This document shows, one piece after another, positions 35,136-44,756 of a stretch of 64,000 bases of DNA (position 1 is its first letter; each line of letters opens with the position of its first letter). The DNA is from MFD04716-140 sp963703125. GTDB taxonomy: Bacteria > Bacteroidota > Bacteroidia > Flavobacteriales > Flavobacteriaceae. The position numbers and the translations under genes are program-made. Below the pieces are notes generated by a model. The model was not told the origin of the DNA. It made no database searches and saw nothing but the letters and a program-made list of their open reading frames with translations. The stretch lies in assembly GCA_963703125.1 (NCBI GenBank), contig OY969790.1, positions 3,973,920-4,037,919 on the forward strand, written 5' to 3'.

Positions 35136-36821
35136 CTAGCGCCTGCCCCGCTCTTCGAAGGACGCGTCCCACCTGGCGATGCGCTGACGGCTGGCCTCCG
35201 CCTGCGCCGGCGTCATCTGCGAGGCGATTTCGTCGAGCGCGGCCGCACAGGATTCCTGCATCGCTCCGCTCGATCGGGTCGCGGCGAGGTGGATCCACCA
35301 GATACGCCTCGACCAGATCCTGCGGCACGCCCTCGCCCCGTGCGTACCGGACGCCCAGGTTGAACTGCGCGGGCAGGTGCGATGATTCGGCGGCCTGCTG
35401 GTACCACCACGCCGCTTGCTCGTCGTCGCGCTCCACGCCGATGCCGCGCGCGTGACGCAAGGCGAGGTTGAACTGCGCGGCGGGATGGCCTCGCTCGGCA
35501 GCCCTCCGGTACCACGATGCCGCCTCGCCGTCGTCCTGCCGGACGCCAAGTCCCTTCGCGAAACGGACGCCGAGTTCGAACTGCGCGGGTGCGCTGCCGA
35601 GATCGGCGGCCTTCCGGAGCCATTCCACGGCCCTGGTCTCGTCGTGCAGGACGCCGCGCCCGGCGGCGTACAGCGCGGCCAGGGTGTATTGCGCTTCAGC
35701 CAGTCCCTGCTCGGCCGCGCGCGCGCACCAGGCGAACGCCTCGGCGTCGTTCTGGGGGACGCCGTCGCCCGCGGCGTGCATGGCGGCGAGCCGGTACTGC
35801 GCGAGCGCGTCTCCGCGCTCGGCCTCGGCGCGGCAGGCCGCGACGCGGGCATCCTCCGGCGCGTGTCACAGGGCACTGGAGCCGTGGTCGCCGGGGACGG
35901 CTGGACGGCTAAGAACTGCCCGGACGACGACTCGCCGGCAGGCGCCGAGGGGATTGTCGGGAGGCCCGCGTACGAATCCGGGAACGTCGGGGCCGGACTG
36001 GGCCGGGCCAGGGGAGGCGGTTCAGACGGCACAGCCGGCTCGGTTCCGGCGGACAAGGGTGAACTGGCGAGCGCGCGCGCCGCCGCCGCGTGTCCCTGGT
36101 CCGCGGCGCGCCGGTACCAGTCCGCGGCCGCCAAGGCGTCCTGCTCCACGCCTTCGCCGGACTCGTACGCTCTGCCGAGTTCGTACTGGGAAGGGGCGTG
36201 GCCCTGCTCGGCTGCCTGCCGGTACCAGCGGACTGCCTGCGGCGCATCCTGAACCACGCCGTCGCCGTGGGCGTACATCACGCCGAGGGTGTGCTGGGCC
36301 TCGGCGTGGCCACGCGCGGCCGCTTTCCGGCACCAGGCGACGGCCTGCCATCCGTCGCGGGATACGCCTTCGCCCCGCGCGTGCATGACGCCCAGTGTGA
36401 ACTGCGCTTCCGGGTGGCCCTGGAAGGCCGCCTTGCGGCACCACGAGACGGCCGCGGCCTGGTCCTGCGCGACGCCTCGACCAGTGCCGTACATCACCCC
36501 GAGCATGTAGGCGGCCTCGGGCTGGCCCTGCTCGGCGGCCTGCTGGAACCACGCGACGGCCGCGGCGTCGTCGCGGGGCACCTGCTGCCCCTGGGCGTGC
36601 CAGAGGCCGAGGCGGTACTGGGCCAGCGCATGCCCCTGCGCGGCCGCCTTGCGGTACAACGCCAGCGCGAGCCCCGCGTCGGACCGCCCCCCGGCCTGGC
36701 CCCGCGCGTGGCAGAACGCGAGCGCGAACTGCGCGGTAACCTGGCCCAGGTCGGCCCGTTCGCTGAGGTCGGTCAGGGGGTCTCCCTGGCAGCGCGGGGA
36801 CGGTGTCGGCTCGGGGTCCAC
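35136..36821 (-). CDS. Sel1-repeat protein in two blocks, with two compensating frameshifts
   Basis: About 561 residues. Start ATG at 36821 (MDPEPTPSPRCQGDPL). The first block has six to seven 36-residue Sel1 repeats such as AQYRLGLWHAQGQ and AEAQHTLGVMYAHGDGV. A Pro/Ser-rich linker of about 60 residues follows (PSEPPPLARPSPAPTFPDSY), then a second block of four to five repeats (PAQFNLGVRYARGEGVPQD) and a charged end ARWDASFEERGRR. The second block lies in another frame between about 35,870 and 35,300. Sel1 solenoids bind proteins; partner unknown. No signal peptide, so likely cytosolic. Confidence 0.82.
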   Translation of the reverse strand: MDPEPTPSPRCQGDPLTDLSERADLGQVTAQFALAFCHARGQAGGRSDAGLALALYRKAAAQGHALAQYRLGLWHAQGQQVPRDDAAAVAWFQQAAEQGQPEAAYMLGVMYGTGRGVAQDQAAAVSWCRKAAFQGHPEAQFTLGVMHARGEGVSRDGWQAVAWCRKAAARGHAEAQHTLGVMYAHGDGVVQDAPQAVRWYRQAAEQGHAPSQYELGRAYESGEGVEQDALAAADWYRRAADQGHAAAARALASSPLSAGTEPAVPSEPPPLARPSPAPTFPDSYAGLPTIPSAPAGESSSGQFLAVQPSPATTAPVPCDTRRRMPASRPAAPRPSAETRSRSTGSPPCTPRATASPRTTPRRSPGARARPSRDWLKRNTPWPRCTPPGAASCTTRPGPWNGSGRPPISAAHPRSSNSASVSRRDLASGRTTARRHRGTGGLPSEAIPPRSSTSPCVTRAASAWSATTSKRRGGTSRPPNHRTCPRSSTWASGTHGARACRRIWSRRIWWIHLAATRSSGAMQESCAAALDEIASQMTPAQAEASRQRIARWDASFEERGRR

Positions 36822-37076
36822 GGATTAGGCCTCCAGTCGGGTATCGGCGGCAAGGCCTCCCGAGTCTACCCGATGTGCGCGCGCCGGCCGCGCCGCGGAG
36901 GGGGCCGTTGGACAGTTGACGCGCAAAACCGGGCATTTTGTGCTATGGTGGTTCGGAGCGTGCGCGACCATGCGACGAGAGCTTGTGCATTTCCGCACAG
37001 CTCGCGTGCCCTCACCGTCTCTATCGTGTCGACGAAGAGTGGTGCAGCAGAGAAGGCGGTCGCACGAGGAGACGAT
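36822..37076. other. Promoter and leader region of the cold-shock gene and the Sel1 gene
   Basis: 255 nt without a supported gene between divergent genes. It is less GC-rich around 36,920-36,960 (TTGACGCGCAAAACCGGGCATTTTGTGCTATGG), where TTGACG at 36,915 and TATGGT about 30 nt later resemble -35/-10 elements for the plus-strand cold-shock gene; the leader of about 120 nt may be structured. Confidence 0.4.
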
Positions 37077-37282
37077 ATGGCTTCGTTGAGCGGAACGATC
37101 AAGCGGAAGGTCAGCGACAAGGGCTTCGGGTTCATCGCTGCCGGCGACGGAAGGAATACTTCTTCCACCAGTCGGCGTGCATGCAGACGCCTTTCGACGC
37201 ACTTCGCGAAGGCGACCCGGTGACGTTCGAGACCGGCCAGGGCCCCAAGGGTCCGCGCGCCGAGAACGTCCGGCCGGCGTAA
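37077..37282 (+). CDS. Cold-shock protein (CspA family), one frameshift
   Basis: About 68 residues: MASLSGTIKRKVSDKGFGFIAAGDG, then after a one-base deletion near 37,152, KEYFFHQSACMQTPFDALREGDPVTF and a C-terminus PKGPRAENVRPA. RNP1 (KGFGFI) and RNP2 (YFFHQS) motifs of the nucleic-acid-binding OB fold are visible. GAGGAGAC precedes the ATG. The protein binds single-stranded RNA or DNA as a chaperone. Followed by a strong hairpin terminator. Confidence 0.9.
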
Positions 37283-37304
37283 CGACCCCGCCCGAGACAC
37301 TGTC

Positions 37305-37339
37305 CACCGGCACACCCGCCCGAGGCGGGTGTGCCGGTG
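37305..37339 (+). terminator. Terminator hairpin after the cold-shock gene
   Basis: CACCGGCACACCCGCC and GCGGGTGTGCCGGTG pair over 15 nt around a CGAG tetraloop. It also lies just beyond the stop of the convergent GH42 gene. Confidence 0.75.
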
Positions 37340-37351
37340 TCTGTTCGAGTC

Positions 37352-39567
37352 CTATCGATAGTCCACCCGATAGACCCTGACGCTCTGTCCGGGCAAGTCC
37401 ACCCCGAGCGTGAATTCGCTCCCGCCGGCTGCTGGAAGCCCCTGGGCCGACGACCCCGAAGTGATGTCGCGGACCGACCGCGCGGCGCGCGCGAGCGGCA
37501 GCGCGCAGGTCACGCGGACTGGCTCCGGTTCGTGGTTGAACACGAAGACGAGTTCGCCGTCCGGCGCCGTCATGCGCCGGAGCTCGACGAAACGCGACGA
37601 CGCGATGTCGGGCCGCTCGATTCCAGCCCACTCGCACAGGATGTCGCCCAGCGGGTTCATGGCCGCGGGTTCGAGGGCGTTGCTCTCGCCGGCGAACGTG
37701 CCGAGGATGATCGCGCGGCCTTTCCCGACAGCCCGTTCGAAGGCCGCCGGCTATTCGTCCTCGAACACGGCGACGGCCGCGGCTGCCGGGTCGAGTACCT
37801 CGAAGTGCTCCGCGATGTTCGCGCCCTGAAAGACGCGCGACCCCCACCGCACCTTCACCTGCTTCACCGGCAGCACCTCCGACTCGCGCACGCCCAGCAT
37901 CCGATGCCAGCCGAACGCCGGCAGGACCGGCGCCGCGTGCCCGCGCTCGTCCTGCCATCCGGGGCGCGCCTCGAGAAGCACCCTCCCGCCATCCCGGACG
38001 TTACGCTTCCAGCGCAGCGGCCATCCCCTCGGTCATGAGAATCGGGCACGGCACGACCACGAGCGCGTAGCGCTTCAGCCCGTCCGGCGTCAGTTCGCGC
38101 GCGCTCGGGAAGTCGACGGGGACGTTCCGCTCGAAGAACATCCGGTGACCCCGCGACGGCCCGGTGCATCGAGCGCCGGTCGCCGTACGCCTGCTCGCCG
38201 CCGAGCAGCGGCACCAGCGGGTTGAACACGACGGCCACGCTCGCCGGCGCCGGGCGCGCCGCCAGGATCACGTCGGCATTCGCGGCGATCGCGCGGGCCG
38301 TGGCGCCAGCCCGCCGGCTGCGTTCGGTGAGCGACCCGTCGAGGTTGACGAGGCCGTAGCCGCCCGCCTCGTATCCCGTGCTCATCGGGTAGTACGCGTA
38401 GACGCTGATCGACTTCGCGCCGCGCGACACGGCGCTCCATGCGTAGATGTCGAGGTCGTCCCCGGCGATGGGATTGCCCGTGACGATCCCGTGCACGCCG
38501 TACCCGGCCTGGAGCTCGCCGACGTAGAAGCCGCGATCACCGGTCACGGCGCGCGCCATGTCGAACACGAGGGCCCGGCGCTCCAACGGGAAGTCCCGGT
38601 CGGGCGACGTCAGCTTCGGGTAGAAGCTCGTCCCGAAGAAGTCGACGGACGACTTCATCAGGTAATCGTCCGAGGCGTCCATGCTGTCGGCCAGCGTCCG
38701 GAAGACGGGTGACGGGTTGGGCGCGTGGCTCGTGACGGGGTGCGACGCGTCGATACCCCGCACCGCGTCCGCGCGCGACTTCAGGTCGGCGGCGATCTTC
38801 TCGCCGATGAACACCCGCCAGTCCATGAAGTCGGCGTACGTGAGGATGGTCCCGAAGCGGGGCGGCTCGACCTGCTCCCACGCGCTGAACGTCCGGTACC
38901 ACGCCGCGTTCAAGCGCTCGATGCTGCCGTGCCTGGCCTGCAGCCAGCCGCGGAAGCGAGCCATGGTGTGCGGGCAATAGCAGAACTGCGCGTTCGGCAC
39001 GTAGGTCGGCAACGCCCAGTTCATGACCGCCGGCTCGCTCCAGAGGTCGTAGGCGTAGAACGCCGGGCTCGCCGAGGCGCGGCGCGCCACCTGCTCGAAG
39101 AAGCGGAGCATCGCGCGCCGGACGCCGGGGTGGTCGAAGCAGGAGCCGGGCGCCGCCTGCGGCTTGATGGCCGTGCCCCCCTGCGACACGAAGTGGCCGT
39201 CGGGGTGCTGCACGCCGACCCACTCCGGCGCCGAGTCCACGTAGACCTGGACGATGACCTTCAGGCCGGCTTCCTCGGCGAGCTTCAGCACGAGTTGAAG
39301 CTGATCGAACCGGAACTCGCCCTCACGCGGCTCGGCGGCGCTCCACTCCACCCACGTCCGGACGGTGTTGAAGCCGAGCGACTTCATCGACGCGAGGTCC
39401 TGCCGCCAGGCGCCCTCCGACGCGGGCCCGACGGATTCGAGCATGGGCGGGCGGGCCGTGCCTCCCCCGTACCAGACCGCCACGGGGAAGAACGGCGCCG
39501 GCGCGGCCCCGAGCCACGCTCCCGCGAGGATGGCCGCCGCGGAGCAGAACGCCAGGGCTCGTCTCAT
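37352..39567 (-). CDS. GH42-type beta-galactosidase, secreted, frameshifted
   Basis: About 735 residues with indels near 38,155 and 37,755. Start ATG at 39567 (MRRALAFCSAAAILAGAWLGAAPAP, signal peptide). The GH42 TIM barrel follows: FFPVAVWYGGG, SMKSLGFNTVRTWVEWSAAEPREGEF, the acid/base region FYAYDLWSEPAVMNW (Glu), and the nucleophile region FYVGELQAGYG (Glu). The trimerisation-like domain (RMFFERNVPVDF, PSARELTPDGLKRYALVVVP) and a C-terminal beta domain end at VYRVDYR. Hydrolyses beta-galactosides outside the cytoplasm. Starts 1 nt after the cation-efflux gene stop. Confidence 0.87.
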
Positions 39568-39568
39568 C

Positions 39569-40514
39569 TCACTCCGTCGCGTCCCGGCCGGCGGCATCCG
39601 CCGGCGGCGGCTCCTGCCGGTCCAGTCGCTCGTCGTACCAGGATACCTCGGGTCGTCAAGCGACTCGAGGTGCGTGAAGACATTGACGTTCGGGACGGCG
39701 GCGCGGATTCTCGCCTCGACGTCCTCGAGCAGTTCGTGCCCCTGGTGGACCGTCCACCCGCCCGGCACGAGCACGTGAAACGACACGAACCGTCTGGCCC
39801 CCGACTGGCGCGTCCGCAGCGCATGGTACTGGACGCCGTCCTGCAGGTGGCTCGCGAGCGCCGCCTTCACGGCCGCCAGTTCGTCGGCCGGCAAGGCCGT
39901 GTCCATCAGCCCGAGGACCGATCGCCGCACGATGCCGAAGCCGGTCCGCACGATGTTCGCGGCCACGGCAGCGCCACGATCGGGTCGAGCCGCAGCCACC
40001 CGGTCGCCGCGACCGCGCACACGCCGACGATGACGCCAACCGACGTCCAGACGTCCGTCAGGAGATGCTGGGCGTCCGCCTCGAGCGTGATGGAGTGGTA
40101 TGCCTTGCCGACGCGCAGCAGGACGAGCGCGACCGCGAGATTGACCAGGGACGCCACGACGGTCAACGCGAGGCCGATCCCCACCTGCTCGATGGGCCTC
40201 GGGGCCCAGAGGCGGCTCGCCGCCGCGACGGCGATGCTCACCGCCGCGAGGAGGATCAGGGTCCCCTCGACCCCGCTCGAGAAGTACTCGGCCTTCGAGT
40301 GGCCGTACGCGTGGTCCTCGTCCTCCGGCCTCGCAGCCACGGTCAGCATCGTCAGCGCCATGATCGCGCCGACGAGGTTGACGATCGACTCGATGGCGTC
40401 GGACAGCAGCCCGACGGAGCCGGTCAGCCCGTACGCCGCCGACTTGAGCGTGATGGTCGTGACGGCGGCGGCTATCGACAGCCACGCGTAGCGCCTGAGG
40501 TCCGGCGGTCCCAC
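39569..40514 (-). CDS. Cation diffusion facilitator transporter, frameshifted
   Basis: About 312 residues. Six membrane helices with the CDF metal sites: helix 2 GLLSDAIESIVNLVGAIMAL (Asp/Ser), HAYGHSKAEYFSSGVEG loop, helix 5 EADAQHLLTDVWTSVGVI (His/Asp). The cytoplasmic C-terminal domain reads HALRTRQSGARRFVSFHVLVPGGWTVHQGHELLEDVEARI and VFTHLESLDD. One indel lies near 39,960 and another near 39,640, after which the frame ends YDERLDRQEPPPADAAGRDATE. Exports divalent metals such as Zn, Co or Fe by proton antiport. Confidence 0.88.
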
Positions 40515-40628
40515 GGCTCACAGGATACCCGAGCGCAACGGCGCCTGCCAGCGGCCTCCGGCAACACCCGCTCATGGCTCGAGTGGGTGCCCGAGGGCCG
40601 GCGCGGCCGCGAGCGCGGGGCCCTGCGC

Positions 40629-42050
40629 CTACAGCAGCTTCGCGGCCATCTCCGCGATCCGCGACCGCACGACGTCGTGCATGGTCAGGTGCGCGAAGTT
40701 CGGCTGGCCCTTGAACCGCTCCACCACCTGCACCAGGCCGTTCGAGAGCGAAGTGATCTCGGCCCGGTCGATCTGGTCCGGGTCGCCGGTCAGGATGACC
40801 CGGGACCCCTCGCCGGCGCGCGTCAGCACCAGCTTCATGTCCTCCTGCGTCAGGTTCTGGCCGTCGTCCACGATGATGGCCGCGTCGTGGATGGACCGGC
40901 CCCGCAGGTAGTTGATCGGCGCGATTTCGAGCAGGTTCGACTGCAGCAGGTTCTCGACCGTCGGGTGCGAGGGCTCCTTCTTCTCGCCGTGGTGGTCCGC
41001 CACCTGGTTGGTCCAGCGGGCGTTGTTGTGCAGCCGGCGCATGATGAAGTCGAGGTTGTCGATGACGGGCTTCGCCCACGGCGCCATCTTCTGGCCGAGG
41101 TCACCGGGCAGGAATCCCAGCTCGCGCCCGGCTTCGGCATTCAGCCGGTACACCTCGATCCGCGAGACCTTGCCGGCGCGAAGCATCTCGTAGGCCGACA
41201 GCAGCGCGATGAGCGTCTTGCCGGTCCCTGCGATCCCGACCAGGCTGACAATGAGCGACTGGTCGTCCAGGATGAGCTCGTGCGCGCACGCCTGTTCCGG
41301 TTGCAGGGGCCGAAGCGCTCGCCGTTCTTGGTGTTGACCCGCCGGAGGTAGCCAGCGCCGTCGTGCTGCTTGAAGATGCCCCACGCGCTCTTGCCGTTTC
41401 CGAGACGTGAAGCTCGCAGCACTGGTTCGCGAGCAACTGGGTGACGTCGACGAGCTCGCCGAGGGCGTCGGCGGGCAGCCGCTGCTCGCGGTGGAGCGTC
41501 GAGAGGAGGCCGGCGTGCTCCACGGGCACGTCGATCCGCACGCGCCCCGAGTAGAACTTCTCGGGGAGGCCACCGGGCGATCGCTCCAGTAGTCCTCGGC
41601 GCTGACGGACCGCGCCCGCGCCTTGCATCGCATCGCCGCGTCGCGGGTCACGAGAATGACCTGCTCGCCGAGGTGCTGCTGCTGGTAGTCGTCCGCCAGC
41701 AGGATGATGGCGTCGTCCGGCTGAGCCCGGGTTGAAGCCGGGCCACGCGCGGCGGAGGTCGAGGGTCCCCCCGTGGAACTTGAGGAGCCCGCCGTTCATC
41801 GGGATGCCCGATCCGAGCTGGTCGGCCGATGGCGCGGTCTGGACCTGGTCGAGAACTTGATCGTGTTGCGCGCCGTGTAGCCGACGCCGTTCGCCGACGT
41901 GCGCTTGCGGTCCAACTCCTGAAGGACCGGGAACGGCATGAGGACGGTGTTGTTCGAGGTGAGATTCTGAAGCGCGTCTGGAGCCGAAACGAGGATGCTG
42001 GTGTCGACGACGTAGGTCTTGCGAGGGGATCTCGCGTCCGTGATCGCCAT
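40629..42050 (-). CDS. PIN-PhoH family RNase/ATPase, frameshifted
   Basis: About 470 residues. N-terminal PIN ribonuclease domain from ATG at 42050: KTYVVDTSILVSAPDAL (first Asp), VLMPFPVLQELDRKR (Glu). After a middle with several indels come the SAWGIFKQHDGAGYLRR and ELILDDQSLIVSLVGIAGTGKTLIAL stretches (Walker A near 41,220). Then INYLRGRSIHDAAIIVDDGQNLTQEDMKLVLTRAGEGSRVILTGDPDQID with Walker B and the PhoH signature. Proteins of this PhoH2 type unwind and cleave RNA. Divergent from the cyd operon. Confidence 0.87.
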
Positions 42051-42310
42051 CCGGGCCTCCTGGGGCCGGGGCACGGCGCGGCCGCGCGATTGGGTCCCCG
42101 CGGAGAAGGCGAGGACCGCCCGCCGCCGAACCTGCGCCGGCTCTGGACCTGGAAGCTCCCGCGCTGGGATGCGGACGCCGCCTGGGCCGTCGTGCCGACA
42201 TCATAACGCCGTACGCCGATTGCGGCGCAACAAGTATCGAGGCGGAGGTACCTGACCGTGAGCGGGCCTCGCGGAGGCCCGTGATCGAGGCCCTCCGGAG
42301 GGGCGTGCGC
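42051..42310. other. Divergent control region between PIN-PhoH and cydA
   Basis: 260 nt with no supported gene. TTGCGGCGCAA at 42220-42230 is a perfect inverted repeat (5-nt arms, one central base) about 80 nt before the cydA start and could be an operator; it does not match the Rex or Fnr site. GGCGGAGG precedes a possible earlier start at 42281. Confidence 0.35.
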
Positions 42311-43718
42311 ATGGACACCGTCCTCTTGGCGAGATGGCAGTTCGCCATCACCTGCGTCTACCACTTCTTCTTCGTCCCGCTGACCCTGGGCCTCGTGTGG
42401 GTCGTGGCCGGCACTGCAGACGGCCTGGGTCGTCACCGGCAAGGACGTGTGGCAGAAGCTCACGAAGTTCTGGGGCAAGCTCTTCCTCATCAACTTCGCC
42501 ATGGGCGTCGTCGACGGGCATCGTGCATGGAGTTCCAGTTCGGCATGAACTGGTCCGAGTACTCCCGCTTCGTCGGGCGACATCTTCGGCGCGCCGCTCG
42601 CCATCGAGGCGCTGCTCGCCTTCTTCCTCGAGTCGACGTTCCTCGGGCTGTGGGTCTTCGGGTGGGACAAGCTGCCGAAGAAGGTCCATCTGGCGTGCAT
42701 CTGGATCGTCGCCGTCGGGCTCGAACCTCTCGGCGCTGTGGATCCTGATCGCCAACTCGTTCATGCAGCAGCCGGTGGGCTACGTCCTGCGCGAACGGCC
42801 GCGCCGAGATGAGGACTTCGCGGCGCTGGTGTTCAACCCGCACGTGTTGGTGCAGTTCCCGCACGTGATCACCGGGCCATGGCCACTGGCGGGCTTCTTC
42901 GTGCTGGGTATCAGCGCGTGGCACCTGCGCCGGTCCAGCAGACGACGAGAACCGCGACGCCTTCCGGCGCTCGTTCCGGATCGCCGCCGTCGTACGCGCT
43001 GGTCGGTCGATCCTGCGTCGCGCTGGTCGGCCACACGCAGGCGCAGTACATGGTCAGGACGCAGCCCATGAAGATGGCGGCCGCCGAGGCGCTCTGGGAG
43101 AGCGAGGATCCCGCGTCGCTGTCGCTCTTCACCTGGGGCAACGAGCCGGAGCGGCGCGACGTGTGGGCCGTCGAAGGTGCCCGGCCTGCTGAGCTTCCTC
43201 GCGTACAACCGGTTCGACGGCGAAGTGAAGGGCATCGAAGGACATCCAGGCGGAGTACGGAGCAGCGGTACGGCCCCGGCGACTACGTCGCCCCCGATCA
43301 AGTGGACCTACTGGACGTTCCGGGCGATGGTCGGCGCCGGGGCGCTGATGCTGCTGCTGGCCGCCTGGGCGGCGCTCGCCGCGGGCGCGACACGCGCATC
43401 GACGCCAGCCCGCGCCTGCTCGCGCTGCTCGTGCCCGCCATCGCGCTGCCCTACGTCGCCCACAGCACGGGCTGGATCTTCACCGAGATCGGCCGCGCAG
43501 CCGTGGATCGTGTTCGGCCTCCAGACGATCGCGGACGGCGTGTCGCCGGCCGTCACCGCCGGCGAACTGTGGCTCTCGCTGGTCGGCTTCACGCTGCTCT
43601 ACGGCGGCCCTCATGGCCGCCGACGTCTACCTGCTCGCGAAGTACGCCAAAGGCGGGCGTCACCGGGAAGGACCTCGCGGCCGCCGACCACGCCGCCGCC
43701 GAGCCCGCGCGCGCGTAG
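42311..43718 (+). CDS. cydA: Cytochrome bd ubiquinol oxidase subunit I, many frameshifts
   Basis: About 465 residues once single extra G/C bases are discounted. Start ATG at 42311: MDTVLLARWQFAITCVYHFFFVPLTLGL with the His ligand of haem. Clear stretches are MEFQFGMNWSEYSRFVGDIFGAP, LAFFLESTFLGLWVFGWDKL, SALWILIANSFMQQPVGY, FNPHVLVQFPHVI, HTQAQYMVRTQPMKMAAAEALWE and GWIFTEIGRQPW. The length implies a short Q-loop. It oxidises quinol and reduces oxygen with subunit II. First gene of cydABDC. Confidence 0.9.
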
Positions 43719-43731
43719 GGGGAGGCTCACC

Positions 43732-44742
43732 ATGGATCTCAACACGCTCTGGTTCATCCTGGTCGGCGTCCTCTTCACCGGCTTCTTCATCCTCGAGGGC
43801 TTCGACTACGGCGTCGGCATCCTGCTGCCCTTCGGCTGCACGGACGCGGAGCGCCGCCGGATCATCAACACGATCGGCCCGGTCTGGGACGGCAACGAGG
43901 TGTGGGTGCTGACCGCGGGCGGCGCCATCTTCGCGGCCTTCCCGCACTGGTACGCCACGCTGTTCAGCGGCTTCTACCTCGCCCTGTTCCTGATGCTCGC
44001 CGCCCTGATCGTCCGCGCCGTGGCCTTCGAGTTCCGCAGCAAGGACCGCAGCACGGCGTGGCGCGCGACGTGGGACGCGATGATCTTCGTCGGGTCGGCC
44101 GTCCCGGCCCTGCTCTGGGGCGTCGCCCTCGGGAACCTGCTCCAGGGCGTGCCCATCGACGCGACCAAGACCTACGTCGGCGGGTTCTTCAACCTCCTGA
44201 ATCCGTACGCGCTGCTCACCGGCCTGACGACGCTGGCGGTCTTCACGACGCACGGCGCGATCTTCCTCCACCTGAAGAGCACGGATCCCATCAGGATGCG
44301 GGCGCTCGACGCCATCCGGATCGCCGGGCCGATCGCCACGGTCCTCGTCGGCCTGTTCATCGTCGCCACCTACGCCTGGACCGACGCGTTCAGCCGCCTC
44401 GGCGTCAACCCGGGCGCGGTCCCGGTGCTGGCCGTGGCCGCCATGCTCGGCGCCGGGGTTTTCGTGCGCGGCAAACGGATGGGGTGGGCGTTCACAATGA
44501 CCTGCCTCGCGCTCGCCCTCGCGACCGCGACGATCTTCCTGTCGCTGTACCCCAGGGTGATGGTGTCGAGCCTCAACCCGGACTGGAGCCTCACGATCTA
44601 CAACGCGTCGTCCTCGCCCTACACGCTGAAGGTGATGAGCGTCGTCGCACTCGTGTTCGTGCCCGTCGTGGTGGCCTACCAGGGATGGACGTACTGGGTG
44701 TTCCGGCACCGCGTCGGCCCGGAGACGACGCTCGAATACTGA
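43732..44742 (+). CDS. cydB: Cytochrome bd ubiquinol oxidase subunit II
   Basis: 336 residues, intact, ATG at 43732 with GGGGGAGG before it. Opening LNTLWFILVGVLFTGFFILEGFDYGVGIL and NTIGPVWDGNEVWVLTAGGAIFAAFPHWYA are canonical CydB (Trp/Asp/Glu residues for proton path). Eight helices in total, ending in TYWVFRHRVGPETTLEY. It forms the pseudo-symmetric partner of CydA. The cydD start follows 14 nt later. Confidence 0.96.
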   Translation: MDLNTLWFILVGVLFTGFFILEGFDYGVGILLPFGCTDAERRRIINTIGPVWDGNEVWVLTAGGAIFAAFPHWYATLFSGFYLALFLMLAALIVRAVAFEFRSKDRSTAWRATWDAMIFVGSAVPALLWGVALGNLLQGVPIDATKTYVGGFFNLLNPYALLTGLTTLAVFTTHGAIFLHLKSTDPIRMRALDAIRIAGPIATVLVGLFIVATYAWTDAFSRLGVNPGAVPVLAVAAMLGAGVFVRGKRMGWAFTMTCLALALATATIFLSLYPRVMVSSLNPDWSLTIYNASSSPYTLKVMSVVALVFVPVVVAYQGWTYWVFRHRVGPETTLEY

Positions 44743-44756
44743 TCCCTGACCAGCCC

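Noticed and set aside
33871..35781. 636-codon frame joining Sel1 repeats to the DUF5666 lipoprotein
   Set aside because: The lipoprotein has its own signal peptide and ribosome site at 34962, and the Sel1 protein ends normally at 35136 in another frame.
37864..41079. 1071-codon frame covering PhoH, cation efflux and GH42 genes
   Set aside because: A GC-rich frame that samples parts of three genes; between recognisable parts it is low-complexity Arg/Ala/Pro text.
42220..42230. Rex-type redox operator before cydA
   Set aside because: The known Rex site is TTGTGAA-n4-TTCACAA; this repeat shares only the TTG and CAA ends.
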